This document shows positions 41,101 through 49,402 of a stretch of DNA of 64,000 bases, piece after piece. Positions within the stretch are counted from its first letter, which is position 1, and every line of letters starts with the position of its first letter. Both the position numbers and the translations under genes were made by a program. The notes below the pieces were generated by a model. It worked only from the letters and a program-made list of their open reading frames with translations, made no database searches and had not been told where the DNA came from. The DNA is from Microvirga thermotolerans. Lineage in GTDB: Bacteria; Pseudomonadota; Alphaproteobacteria; Rhizobiales; Beijerinckiaceae. Where the stretch lies: the NCBI RefSeq assembly GCF_009363855.1, contig NZ_CP045423.1, positions 760,001-824,000 of the forward strand, read 5' to 3'.

Positions 41101-41675
41101 GCGTGCGGGCGGCGGAAGCCAGGGCCGTTCCCGGCTCGACGGCGCTTGCCGAGGCGGCGGCGCGCTCGCTCTTCAAGCTCATGGCCTACAAGGACGAGTA
41201 CGAGGTGGCGCGCCTTTACGCGGACGGCAGCTTCGAGAAGCAGGTGGCCGCGGCGTTCGAGGGCGAGAACCTGCGCTACGAGTTCCATCTCGCGCCGCCG
41301 CTCCTCGCGCGCAGGGACCCGGCGACGGGGCTGCCGCGCAAGATGAGTTTCGGGCCGTGGATGATGAAGGTGTTCCGCGTGCTGGCGCAGCTGAAGGGCC
41401 TGCGGGGCACGCCGTTGGACGTGTTCGGCTACACCCGCGAGCGCCGCACGGAGCGCCGCCTCGTGCGCGACTTCGAGGCCCTGCTCCAGGAGATCGTGTC
41501 CCGGCTCGACGCGGACAACCATGCGGCCGCCGTCGGACTCGCCGCCCTCCCGCAGAAGATCCGCGGCTTCGGCCATGTGAAGGAGCGCAACCTCAAGGCG
41601 GCGAAGGCGGAGGAGGCGGAGCTCCTCGCCCGCTTCCGCACCCGCGAGGCGCCGATGCGGATGGCGGCGGAGTAA
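38178..41675 (+). CDS. Indolepyruvate:ferredoxin oxidoreductase, fused IorAB type
   Basis: A 1165-residue cytoplasmic enzyme that decarboxylates aryl-pyruvates to aryl-acetyl-CoA with ferredoxin as electron acceptor. The N-terminal half holds the pyrimidine-binding and TPP domains (GYRGSPLGGMDQNLW, and HFCSGCPHNTSTKVPEG, GIGCHYMVQW, GGEGANWIGEAPF). A short cysteine cluster, VCEGCGDCSVQSNC near residue 640, precedes the gamma domain (ITGVGGTGVVTIGAILGMAA pattern). The last third is a helical extension found in proteobacterial fusions. GGAGGG precedes the ATG at 38178. It serves aromatic amino-acid catabolism. Confidence 0.93.
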   Translation: MAEGHVALRDVSLDDKYDLTKDRIFITGTQAVVRMLLMQRERDRRAGLNTAGFVSGYRGSPLGGMDQNLWRARRWLEQADILFQPGLNEELAATAVWGSQQAEIRGDGKHDGVFGLWYGKGPGVDRSGDVFRHANMAGSSKYGGVLALMGDDHTAESSTVAHQSEFHFVDVMIPILNPAGVQEILDYGLYGYAMSRFCGTWVAFKCVKENIESTASVDGSLDRVKIVVPDDFAMPPGGLNIRARDGVLDQEARLQDYKRDAMLAFVRANNLNRLVLSGGRQPKIGVITVGKSYLDVRQAMDELGLDEVKANDMGLRLYKVACPWPLSQRELADFARGLDLVVVVEEKRSLIEVQLREELYGTANQPLCIGKKDESGNWLFPVKGALDPNDIAIAIGERLLRYHNDDDLRGRVERLRHAQQVLAATADVATRIPHFCSGCPHNTSTKVPEGMRAYAGIGCHYMVQWMDRETDGFTQMGGEGANWIGEAPFSKRGHVFQNLGDGTYNHSGVLALRWAIHTKTNVTYKILFNDAVAMTGGQKHEGGLTVDMIARQVREEGVERIALVTDEPHKYPKSVRWPEGMTIHHRSSLDAVQRELAAIPGVTVMIYDQTCASEKRRRRKRGEFPDPDKRVIINDLVCEGCGDCSVQSNCVAVQPVETEFGRKRQVDQSNCNKDFSCVSGFCPSFVTVHGARVRKAAPVSAAGNDALAPLPEPAIPAIDRTFNIIVTGVGGTGVVTIGAILGMAAHLEGKGLGMIDMAGLAQKGGAVYSHVRLANRQEDIHAIRVAAESAHLILGCDLVVTGTKKVLASVKKGRTALVVNTAEVMPGEFTRNADFSLPTERLRRAVVSAAGAEGVDFIDATAIANALLGNAIAANMFMLGYAYQKGRVPLSGAAIEKAIALNGEAVKMNLAAFAWGRRAAVAPETLAELMASAKAPTESRRLSESLDEAIERRARFLAGYQNARYAGRYRRIVERVRAAEARAVPGSTALAEAAARSLFKLMAYKDEYEVARLYADGSFEKQVAAAFEGENLRYEFHLAPPLLARRDPATGLPRKMSFGPWMMKVFRVLAQLKGLRGTPLDVFGYTRERRTERRLVRDFEALLQEIVSRLDADNHAAAVGLAALPQKIRGFGHVKERNLKAAKAEEAELLARFRTREAPMRMAAE

Positions 41676-41682
41676 GACGCCG

Positions 41683-42615
41683 TCAGAGGTCGAGAACCCA
41701 GTTCTCGCCGACGAGGTCGTGCCCGAAGCTGCGATGCGCTTCCGCGCTCACGAGCCGGAAGCCGGCCTTGGCGTAGATGCCGCGCGCCGCGTGCAGGATG
41801 TCGTTGGTCCACAGGGCGATCTGCCGGTAGCCCTTGTCCCGCGAGAAGCGGATCGCCTCGTCCACGAGCCGCCTGCCGAGGCCGAGCCCGCGGGCCTCCG
41901 GCTCCACGTAGAGAAGCCGCAGCTTCGCGACGTCGTCCGATTGCCGGACGATGAAGATCGAGCCGAGGATCGCTCCGTCCCGCTCCGCGATCCAGCACCG
42001 TTCCCGGGCCGGATCGAAGGTCCTGACGAAGCCCGCCACGATTTCCGCCACGAGGGCCTCGAAGGTTTCGTCCCAGCCGTATTCCCGCGCATAGAGAACC
42101 CCGTGCCGGTGAACGATCCAGCCCATGTCGCCGGGCCGATGAGGGCGCAGGACGACCGGAGCCTCCGCGGCGGCCCCGCCGTCGAGCCGCTCTTCGACGA
42201 AGCGCATGGCGGAGACGAGCCGGTCCCGGTCGGCTTCGGGAAGCGGGGCGAGGAGGGCGGCAATCTGCTCGCGCGACTGGCGGTCGAGGGGGGCGAACGC
42301 CTCGCGGCCCCTGTCGGTCAGGGACAGGTGCTGCTGGCGCCCGTCGCTCGCCGAGCGCTCCCGCCGGATGAGGCCCTGCTCCTCGAAGCGCTTGAGAATG
42401 CGGCTCAGGTAGCCGGGATCGAGGTCGAGGTCCTGGCAGAGTTCCCCGGCGGTCGGGTTCGACCGGTTCGCCAGCTCGTAGAGCACCCGCGCCTCGGTCA
42501 GGGTGAACGGGCTGCCGAGGAGCCCCTCCCGCAGGACCCCGAGACGGCGCGTATAGAAGCGGGTGAAGCGCCGGATGGCGGCGACGCGGTCGTCCGCGGA
42601 CGTGGAGTGTCGCAT
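41683..42615 (-). CDS. MarR-GNAT bifunctional regulator/acetyltransferase
   Basis: A 310-residue fusion. Residues 1-145 are a MarR winged helix (FTLTEARVLYELANR, TAGELCQDLDLDPGYLSRILKRFEEQGLI, wing RSASDGRQQHLSLTDRG). Residues 155-310 are a GNAT domain (LLYVEPEARGLGLGRRLVDEAIRF acetyl-CoA loop, then LWTNDILHAARGIYAKAGFRL). The ATG at 42615 is chosen because GGAAGG precedes it. The gene converges on the oxidoreductase (7 bp between stops). Two similar inverted repeats lie upstream, so it is probably autoregulated. The small-molecule target is unknown. Confidence 0.9.
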   Translation of the reverse strand: MRHSTSADDRVAAIRRFTRFYTRRLGVLREGLLGSPFTLTEARVLYELANRSNPTAGELCQDLDLDPGYLSRILKRFEEQGLIRRERSASDGRQQHLSLTDRGREAFAPLDRQSREQIAALLAPLPEADRDRLVSAMRFVEERLDGGAAAEAPVVLRPHRPGDMGWIVHRHGVLYAREYGWDETFEALVAEIVAGFVRTFDPARERCWIAERDGAILGSIFIVRQSDDVAKLRLLYVEPEARGLGLGRRLVDEAIRFSRDKGYRQIALWTNDILHAARGIYAKAGFRLVSAEAHRSFGHDLVGENWVLDL

Positions 42616-42662
42616 GGCGACCTTCCTTCCAATGAGGCACGGGAGAAGGTTGCACTTGGTCC

Positions 42663-42697
42663 TTGACTGGGTCAAACGTTTTATTTGATCCCGTCAA
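42663..42697. promoter_or_regulatory. Twin inverted repeats, candidate MarR operators
   Basis: TTGACTGGGTCAA (42663-42675) and TTGATCCCGTCAA (42685-42697) are two related 13-bp palindromes whose centres are 22 bp apart, two helical turns. They lie 48-82 bp upstream of the MarR-GNAT start, and the local DNA is AT-rich. This fits cooperative binding of MarR dimers on one face of the DNA. Confidence 0.55.
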
Positions 42698-42708
42698 GTA
42701 AAGCGGAA

Positions 42709-43413
42709 TCAGTCGAGCCGCCAGTCGATGGGAGCGATGCCCCTCGCCGCGAGCCAGGCATTGGCCCGGCTGAAGGGGCGGCTCCCCCGGAAATCCCGCT
42801 GGCGGTTGAGGGGGGACGGGTGGCCCGCCTCGATCACGAGGTGCCGGTCCCTGTCGACGAGGGCGGCGCGCTCCCGCGCCTTCGCGCCCCAGAGCATGAA
42901 GACGGCCGCCTTCTGCGTCCCGGAGACGGCGACTACCGCCTCGTCCACCAGCTCGGACCAGCCGAGCCTCAGATGCGCGCCGGACCTGCCCGCCTCCACG
43001 GTCAGCGCCGTGTTGAGGAGGAGCACGCCCTGCTCCGCCCAGCGGGTGAGGTCGCCCCGGCGGGGCATCGGCACCGAAAGATCTTCCGCCATTTCGGCGA
43101 GAATCGTGCGCAGGGAAGCGGGCAGGCGGCGCGTCCCGGCATAGGAGAAGGCGAGACCGTGCGCATCGCCGGGGGTGGGATAGGGATCCTGGCCCAGGAT
43201 CACGACCTTCACGGCCTCGAGGGGGGTGAGGACGAGGCTGGCGAAGACCTTCTCCGGGGGCGGCAGCACGTGCGCGCCCCGCGCGACGGCCCCGTCGACC
43301 TCGGCGGCGATTGCGTCGGCACGACGGTTCGCAAAGAAGGGGAGGGCGAGCCACGCGGCGGCCCGCGGATCCGCCCTGAAGGCGGCGAGAGCCTCGCTGA
43401 CGGAACCTGTCAT
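42709..43413 (-). CDS. ung: Uracil-DNA glycosylase, family 1
   Basis: A 234-residue repair enzyme that removes uracil from DNA. The catalytic water-activating Asp is D76 in GQDPYP, GLAFS is the uracil-stacking segment, LLLNTALTV follows, and HPSPLNRQRDFRGSRPFSRAN contains the catalytic His and minor-groove loop. The ATG at 43413 follows GAGAAGGA; a TTG two codons earlier is an alternative. Length is normal for the family. Confidence 0.95.
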   Translation of the reverse strand: MTGSVSEALAAFRADPRAAAWLALPFFANRRADAIAAEVDGAVARGAHVLPPPEKVFASLVLTPLEAVKVVILGQDPYPTPGDAHGLAFSYAGTRRLPASLRTILAEMAEDLSVPMPRRGDLTRWAEQGVLLLNTALTVEAGRSGAHLRLGWSELVDEAVVAVSGTQKAAVFMLWGAKARERAALVDRDRHLVIEAGHPSPLNRQRDFRGSRPFSRANAWLAARGIAPIDWRLD

Positions 43414-43512
43414 CGGCAAAATCCTTCTCTCCCGCAGCCGGTAGCATCGCCCCCGGAAGCTGTCGAGCGCCCGGCGCGATGCCGCCCACGATGCCGCCTT
43501 TGGAGAATTCCC

Positions 43513-43884
43513 GTGACAGACCGCTCAGATCTTCCCCCGACCCGCACCACGCAGCCCATGGACCCGCCGCCGCCCTCGGACACCCCGACGGTCGAGATGC
43601 TCAAGGCCGACATCGACAGCGGCAGGACCGGCGACAAGAACTCCGTCTACGACCCCGGTCTCGCCTCCCTCGGCGCCGACGACGAGGCGGCGGGCACGCC
43701 GGCCAGTCCCTTCCAGGTGGCGCTCGCCCGCCTCTCCGAGAGGACCCTGCGCTGGTCGAAGGGGGCACGCCCCGTCGGGGCGACCCACCACAAGGACGAG
43801 GGCTTCCCGGTCCTGTTCGTGAGCTTCATCGCTGCCGTGGCGGTCGTCTTCGCGTTCGGGATCTGGCTCGTGCGGGGCGGCTGA
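43513..43884 (+). CDS. Conserved hypothetical protein with C-terminal membrane anchor
   Basis: A 123-residue protein from a GTG at 43513, preceded by TGGAGAA. The first 90 residues are hydrophilic and Pro/Asp-rich (DPPPPSDTPTVEMLKADIDSGRTGDKN), and a single helix near the C-terminus (FPVLFVSFIAAVAVVFAFGIWLV) anchors it with the N-terminus cytoplasmic. It diverges from ung, with 99 bp between start codons. No family recognised. Confidence 0.7.
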   Translation: MTDRSDLPPTRTTQPMDPPPPSDTPTVEMLKADIDSGRTGDKNSVYDPGLASLGADDEAAGTPASPFQVALARLSERTLRWSKGARPVGATHHKDEGFPVLFVSFIAAVAVVFAFGIWLVRGG

Positions 43885-44056
43885 AGCCGGGGCTCCGGAA
43901 GGGCACCCGGTCCCGCAGGGACGCGCCGCCCGGGAACGGGCCGCTCCCGGCAAGGGGCCCGCCATCTCGGCCGTCGACAGATTGTTACTTCTGTGACACG
44001 TTTCTGGCCTAGGTTCCCTCATCACCCGTGGACCCCCCATGCGAGGACATTCGACC

Positions 44057-45565
44057 ATGCTTGAAAGCCGTCCGCTGGCCGCCCTTCGCGCCGGCCTCCT
44101 TGGACTTTCCCTGCTTCTGTCGGGCACGGCCTTGGCCCAGGAGGCCGTGACGATCCGCTTCGTGCAGACCAACGACATCGACCGCATGAGCCCGGAGAAG
44201 GGCCGCGGCGGCTTCGCGAAGCTCGCGACGGTGATCAAGGAGGAGCGGGCGAAGGGCAACACCTTCTTCATCCACTCCGGCGACACGCTCTCGCCCTCGC
44301 TCCTGTCCGGGTTCGACAAGGGCGCCCACATCATCGACATCCTCAACCGCATGGGCGTGGACGCCATGGTGCCCGGCAACCACGAGTTCGACCTCGGCGC
44401 CGACGTGTTCCGGGCGCGGATGGCCGAGGCCAAATTCGACGTCCTCGCCACCAACATCGTCGACGGGGAGGGGATGCCGGCCAACACCAAGGCGGACAAG
44501 ATCGTCGACGTCCAGGGCATCAAGATCGGCTTCTTCGGCCTGACGACGGAAGACACCCCCATCGTGTCGAGCCCCGGCACCATCAAGTTCAAGCCCACGG
44601 TCGCGACGGGCCGCGACAAGGTCAAGGACCTGCGCGCCAAGGGGGCCGACCTCGTGGTGGCGGTGGTCCACACGCCTCTCGAGGTGGACATGCTGCTGGC
44701 GCGCTCCTCCGGCGCCGACGTGATCCTCAGCGGCCACGACGAGCACCTCCTCGCCTTCTACGACGGCAAGGTCGCGGTGGCGGAATCCGAATCCCAGGGC
44801 AACTACATCAACGTGGTCGAGCTCTCCGTGAAGAAGACGGAGAAGGACGGGAAGACCACGGTTTCGTGGACTCCGAACTTCCGCATCGTCGACAGCGCCA
44901 CGGTGAAGCCGGATCCGGAGATCGAGGCGGTCGTGAAGGGCTACGAGGACAAGCTCTCCAAGGAGCTCGACGTGGAGATCGGCGTCACCGAGACGCCCCT
45001 CGACAGCCGGCGCGCGACCGTGCGCGGCGGCGAGGCGGCGATCGGCAACCTGGTCGCGGACGCCCTGCGCGCCTCCGTCGGCGCCGACGTCGCCATCACC
45101 AACGGCGGTGGCCTGCGAGCCGACAAGGAATATGCCGCCGGCCAGAAGCTGACCCGGCGCGACATCCTGGCGGAAATGCCCTTCGGCAACACCACGGTCC
45201 TGCTGGAGGTGACGGGCGAGAAGCTCAAGGCCGCGCTTGAGAACGGCGTGAGCCAGGTGCGCGAACTCGGCGGCCGCTTCCCGCAGGTGTCCGGCATGGT
45301 CGTCGAGGTCGACATGAAGCAGCCGCCCGGCAGCCGCATCAAGTCGGTCACGGTCAACGGCCAGCCCCTCGATCCGGCCAAGACCTACAAGGTCGCAACG
45401 AACGACTTCATGGCCCGCGGCGGCGACGGCTACCGCGCCTTCGTGGACGCCAAGCCGCTCATCGACGTCGCCGCGAGCCAGCTCATGGCGTCGCAGGTGA
45501 TCGACTACGTCGCCAAGGCCGGCAAGGTGGCCCCGAAGGTGGAAGGCCGCGTCGTCCTCCGCTGA
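44057..45565 (+). CDS. Bifunctional metallophosphatase/5'-nucleotidase family protein
   Basis: A 502-residue periplasmic protein. The ATG at 44057 follows GAGGA and gives a signal peptide ending LAQ; the ATG at 44039 is an alternative. The N-terminal metallophosphoesterase domain has GDTLSPS, GNHEFDLG, VVHTPLEVD and SGHDEH. Its first motif is TNDID (residues 38-42), where the family normally has a histidine at the last position. The 5'-nucleotidase C-terminal domain has TNGGGLRAD, AEMPFGNTTVLLEVTG and NDFMARGGDGY. It likely dephosphorylates nucleotides or cyclic nucleotides. Confidence 0.88.
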   Translation: MLESRPLAALRAGLLGLSLLLSGTALAQEAVTIRFVQTNDIDRMSPEKGRGGFAKLATVIKEERAKGNTFFIHSGDTLSPSLLSGFDKGAHIIDILNRMGVDAMVPGNHEFDLGADVFRARMAEAKFDVLATNIVDGEGMPANTKADKIVDVQGIKIGFFGLTTEDTPIVSSPGTIKFKPTVATGRDKVKDLRAKGADLVVAVVHTPLEVDMLLARSSGADVILSGHDEHLLAFYDGKVAVAESESQGNYINVVELSVKKTEKDGKTTVSWTPNFRIVDSATVKPDPEIEAVVKGYEDKLSKELDVEIGVTETPLDSRRATVRGGEAAIGNLVADALRASVGADVAITNGGGLRADKEYAAGQKLTRRDILAEMPFGNTTVLLEVTGEKLKAALENGVSQVRELGGRFPQVSGMVVEVDMKQPPGSRIKSVTVNGQPLDPAKTYKVATNDFMARGGDGYRAFVDAKPLIDVAASQLMASQVIDYVAKAGKVAPKVEGRVVLR

Positions 45566-45582
45566 GGCGACGGCGCAACCGA

Positions 45583-45615
45583 GGAAGGCCGGGAAGCCGC
45601 GCGCCCCGGCCTTCC
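45583..45615 (+). terminator. Hairpin after the 5'-nucleotidase gene
   Basis: GGAAGGCCGGG and CCCGGCCTTCC form a perfect 11-bp stem with an 11-nt loop, starting 18 bp after the stop codon. A C-rich rather than T-rich tail follows. Confidence 0.6.
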
Positions 45616-45630
45616 CCATGCTCCCGAGGT

Positions 45631-47979
45631 TTGGAAAACGGGGGCAAGGCTGCTATTTCTCCGGTGCCCATCGTTCGCGCGGAGCCTTCGTTCCCGGCGA
45701 ACGGCCCAGTTCAACGACATTTCGAAGCGGTTCCATTCTTGCCGATAGCGACCCGTCCTGCGGATTCCGTCCTGTCCCAAAAGCGGCGACGCCGGTCTCT
45801 CTTCCGTGGGCGGATGACCCTCGCCATGGGTCTCCTGGGCGTCATCTTCATCGTGGTAACCTTCGCATATATCGCCTGGGAGCAGCGCAGCCGCCTGATC
45901 CAGAGGGACGAGGGCGACATCCAGGACAGCGCCTTCTTCCTCGCCGACCACGCCGCGCGCCTGCTCGAGGTCACGGACGTCACCTTGCGGCAGACGGCGG
46001 CCCTCGTGGAGGACGAGAGCTGGTACACCATCGAGCCGTCGCGGATCCTGTGGGAGCAGGTGCGCGCCATCAAGCAGGCCTTGCCCTACATCGAGGACAT
46101 CTGGCTGAACGATGCGGAGGGCAGGCTTCGTCTCACCTCGGCGGGCTTTCCGACCCCGGAATCCAATGCGAGCGACAGGGACGCCTTTCGGGCCCAGGTC
46201 GAGGTCGACCGGGGGCTCTACGTGGGGGAGCCGATCGTCGGGCGCGTCACCGGCGCGCCGACCTTCATGGTCAGCCGGCGCCTCCATTATCCGAACGGGA
46301 GTTTCCGCGGCGTCGTGTCCGTCACGGTCTCCCTGGCCTACTTCAACGATTACTGGGGACGGCTGCGCCTGCCGCCCAAGGCGCAGGTCAACCTGGTCCG
46401 CGCCGCTGACGGCAAGGTCATCGTGCAGTACCCCGCGCCGGGCGACGGCATCTCCTTCGCCCCCGTTTCCAAGGCGGGGTTCGAGCGGGCCATCGCGGAG
46501 AACCCCGAGGAGGGGATCTACACGGAGACGGCCGGACCGAGGGAGCGGAGGGGGGCCTATCACCGGGTCGGCCAGCTCCCCCTCTACGTCCAGGTGTTCA
46601 TTCCCGCCGACGCCTACCGGAGGCCCTGGCTCGAACAGGTCAGGATCTACGGCGCCTTCGCCCTCTTCGCCCTGCTGGCCCTCCTGGCCCTGATGGCGGT
46701 CGCGGCCCGCCAGTTCCGCGAACAGGCCGCCAATGCGGCGCTGCTGGAGAGGGAGGTGGACCTGCGCACGCGCGAGCTGCGGATGGAGACCGCCGCCCTC
46801 GAAGTGCTGAACCGGACCGGCCGCGCGCTCGCCGCCGAGCTCGATTTCGGCAGGATCGCGCAATGCGTGATCGATGCGGGCGTGGAGCTGACGGGAGCGC
46901 AGATCGGCGTCTTCTTCTACCATGTGAGCGCGCATCGCCAGGCTGCGGGCGGCGAGGGCGACGAGGTCTCCATGCCCTATGCGGTTTCCGGCGAGCTGCG
47001 GGAGGCCTTCTCCGATGTCCCCATGGTCCGGCACACGGCCCTGTTCGCCCCGACCCTGGAGGATGGGAGAATCGTGCGCTCGGACGACATCACGGCCGAT
47101 CCGGCCCGGAGACGGGACGAAACCCTCGGCGGCTTGCCCGAATGGCATCCGTCCCTGCGCAGCTACCTCGCCGTGCCCGTGGTCGCGCGGACGGGCGCCA
47201 TCGAGGGCGCGCTCCTGTTCGGCCATGAGCAGGCGGGCGTGTTCACCGCGCGCGCGGAGCGGCTCGTCGTCGGGCTTGCCGGGCAGGCCGCCATCGCTCT
47301 CGAGAACAGCAATCTCTACAAGGCCGCGCAGTACGAGATCGAGGAGCGCAAGCAGGTCCAGACCCAGCAGTCCCTGCTGATCCGGGAGCTGCACCATCGG
47401 GTCAAGAACACCCTGGCCACCGTCCAGGCCGTGGTCGGCGCGACCGCCCGCACCACGTCGAGCATCGAGGATTTCTATGCGGCCTTCGTCGGACGCATCA
47501 TCTCCCTCGCCAATACCCATTCGCTCCTGACCGAGGCGGTGTGGCAGACCGCCTCCCTGCGCGAGATCCTGGAGAAGGAGCTGAGCCCTTACAACGAGGC
47601 GTCCCGGGACAGGGTCCTGATCGAGGGGCCCCCGGTGGAGCTGCCCTCCGAGGCGGCGGTGCCCATCGGCATGGCGATCCACGAGCTGACGACGAACGCC
47701 GCCAAGTACGGTGCCCTGTCCATCGCCTCGGGCCGCGTCGCCGTGCGCTGGGAATCCGCGGTCGAGCCCGAGGGGCTGCGGCTCAAGCTGAGCTGGACGG
47801 AGGAGGGCGGCCCTCCCGTGGAGCCGCCGAAGCGGCAGGGCTTCGGCTCCCGGCTCCTCCACCGGGTGCTCGCCACCCAGCTCAACGCCGCCGTCCAGAT
47901 GGATTTCGAGCCGACCGGCCTGAAGGTCTCCATCGACACGGTGCTGACCCCCGGCGGCTTCATCAACCCCTCCGCGTAA
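45631..47979 (+). CDS. HWE family sensor histidine kinase with periplasmic sensor and GAF domain
   Basis: A membrane kinase of up to 782 residues. A first helix lies at residues 62-84 and a second at 333-358, enclosing a dCACHE-like periplasmic sensor (WEQRSRLIQRDEGDIQ, VSRRLHYPNGSFRGVVSVTV). A coiled stretch and a GAF domain (about 385-535) follow. The kinase core has ELHHRVKNTLATVQAV (H589 as phospho-acceptor) and N-box MAIHELTTNAAKYGALS, then GFGSRLLHRV. The frame opens at a TTG (45631); later starts, down to an ATG at 45814, are possible. No response regulator is adjacent. Confidence 0.88.
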   Translation: MENGGKAAISPVPIVRAEPSFPANGPVQRHFEAVPFLPIATRPADSVLSQKRRRRSLFRGRMTLAMGLLGVIFIVVTFAYIAWEQRSRLIQRDEGDIQDSAFFLADHAARLLEVTDVTLRQTAALVEDESWYTIEPSRILWEQVRAIKQALPYIEDIWLNDAEGRLRLTSAGFPTPESNASDRDAFRAQVEVDRGLYVGEPIVGRVTGAPTFMVSRRLHYPNGSFRGVVSVTVSLAYFNDYWGRLRLPPKAQVNLVRAADGKVIVQYPAPGDGISFAPVSKAGFERAIAENPEEGIYTETAGPRERRGAYHRVGQLPLYVQVFIPADAYRRPWLEQVRIYGAFALFALLALLALMAVAARQFREQAANAALLEREVDLRTRELRMETAALEVLNRTGRALAAELDFGRIAQCVIDAGVELTGAQIGVFFYHVSAHRQAAGGEGDEVSMPYAVSGELREAFSDVPMVRHTALFAPTLEDGRIVRSDDITADPARRRDETLGGLPEWHPSLRSYLAVPVVARTGAIEGALLFGHEQAGVFTARAERLVVGLAGQAAIALENSNLYKAAQYEIEERKQVQTQQSLLIRELHHRVKNTLATVQAVVGATARTTSSIEDFYAAFVGRIISLANTHSLLTEAVWQTASLREILEKELSPYNEASRDRVLIEGPPVELPSEAAVPIGMAIHELTTNAAKYGALSIASGRVAVRWESAVEPEGLRLKLSWTEEGGPPVEPPKRQGFGSRLLHRVLATQLNAAVQMDFEPTGLKVSIDTVLTPGGFINPSA

Positions 47980-48104
47980 GGCAGGGCCGATCACGAAACC
48001 GTGGCCGGGCGCGGCCGCCCGCCCGGTTGGCGGGAAAGCCGGAAACTCCTATCTAGAGCCGGACAGGTGAAGCGGCCTCATGCAGGCGCGCCAAGGGGCT
48101 CCCG

Positions 48105-49166
48105 ATGAACGAAACAGTGAAGCTTGCCGATCTCCGCCAGGGCGTGCGCCCGGTGGACCACCCGCCGGTCAGGGCGGGTCGCATCGGGGTGCTGCTTCTC
48201 AACCTCGGCACGCCGGAGGGCACGACCTACTGGCCGATGCGGCGCTACCTGAAGGAGTTCCTCTCCGACCGCCGGGTCATCGAGACCCCCCGGCTCCTGT
48301 GGTGGCCGATCCTGAACCTCATCATCCTGACCACTCGCCCCTCGCGGAAGGGCCGCGACTACGCGACGATCTGGAACAAGGCGCTCGACGAGGGGCCGCT
48401 CAAGACCATCACCCGCGCCCAGGCCCAGGACCTCGCCCGGCACCTGAAAGGCATCGCCGGCGACAGGATCTCGGTGGATTGGGCGATGCGCTACGGCAAG
48501 CCCGAGATCCGCGAGCGCATCCAGGCGCTGCTCGACGAGGGCTGCGACCGCATCCTCCTCGTGCCGCTCTATCCGCAATATTCCGCCGCCACGTCGGCGA
48601 CCGCCTGCGACCATGCCTTCCGCGCCCTGATGGAGATGCGCTGGCAGCCGACGGTCCGGGTCTCGCCGCCCTACCACGACGATCCGGTCTATATCGACGC
48701 GGTGGTCTCCTCCATGAAGCGGGAGCTGGAGAAGCTCCCCTTCGAGCCCGAGGTCATCCTGGTGTCCTTCCACGGCGTGCCGAAGGAATACCTCCTGAAG
48801 GGCGACCCCTATCACTGCCATTGCGTGAAGACCTGGCGTCTCATGCGGGAGGCGTTCGGCTGGCCGGCGGACCGGTTCCGCATGAGCTTCCAGTCCCGCT
48901 TCGGCACGGCGGAATGGCTGCAGCCCTACACGGACAAGACGGTTCAGGCGCTGGCGGAAAGCGGGGTCAAGCGCCTCGCCATCGTCGCGCCGGGCTTCTC
49001 CGCCGACTGCCTCGAAACCCTCGAGGAGCTCGACGGCGAGAACCGCGAGATCTTCATGCACCACGGGGGCGAGCAGTTCGCGTACCTTCCGTGCCTCAAC
49101 GACAGCGAGGAGGGCATGCGGGTGATCCGCCATATCGCGGAGCGGGAGCTCCAGGGCTGGATCTGA
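48105..49166 (+). CDS. hemH: Ferrochelatase
   Basis: A 353-residue enzyme inserting Fe2+ into protoporphyrin IX, the last step of heme synthesis. GVLLLNLGTPEG opens the fold, VPLYPQYSAATSAT is conserved, the metal-site His is in SFHGVPKEYLLKGDPYHCHC, and the catalytic Glu is in PGFSADCLETLEE. The C-x-C in YHCHC is typical of alphaproteobacterial sequences. AAGGGG precedes the ATG. The C-terminus GWI lies inside a short tandem repeat. Confidence 0.95.
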   Translation: MNETVKLADLRQGVRPVDHPPVRAGRIGVLLLNLGTPEGTTYWPMRRYLKEFLSDRRVIETPRLLWWPILNLIILTTRPSRKGRDYATIWNKALDEGPLKTITRAQAQDLARHLKGIAGDRISVDWAMRYGKPEIRERIQALLDEGCDRILLVPLYPQYSAATSATACDHAFRALMEMRWQPTVRVSPPYHDDPVYIDAVVSSMKRELEKLPFEPEVILVSFHGVPKEYLLKGDPYHCHCVKTWRLMREAFGWPADRFRMSFQSRFGTAEWLQPYTDKTVQALAESGVKRLAIVAPGFSADCLETLEELDGENREIFMHHGGEQFAYLPCLNDSEEGMRVIRHIAERELQGWI

Positions 49167-49208
49167 AGGACTGGATCTGAAGGACTGGATTCGAGGGCTG
49201 GGTCTGAG
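49155..49208. repeat. 13-14 bp imperfect tandem repeat across the hemH stop
   Basis: Four units (GGCTGGATCTGAA, GGACTGGATCTGAA, GGACTGGATTCGAG, GGCTGGGTCTGAG) run from the last hemH codons into non-coding DNA. Each of the first two units carries the TGA, so the stop codon is effectively duplicated. The rest, 49209-49402, shows no gene. Confidence 0.75.
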
Positions 49209-49402
49209 GCCGTGCCGCACCCGCGCGCGGCGCAAGTGCAAGTGCATGAAGGGGCATTCCTTTGCGGCAGGAAAGGCCATCGGGCAGTCGTTCTCAAGTT
49301 GCGGACAGAATTTCCGGCGCCCTCAAGAAATAATTCATCCCTTTCGGCGATGAGAAAGGGGCCTGATTCCTTCGCGTCAGAGCGGCGCGAGCCTCCACGG
49401 CG

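Noticed and set aside
38085..41576. A 1163-codon minus-strand frame
   Set aside because: Antisense shadow of the indolepyruvate oxidoreductase; no motif or ribosome binding site.
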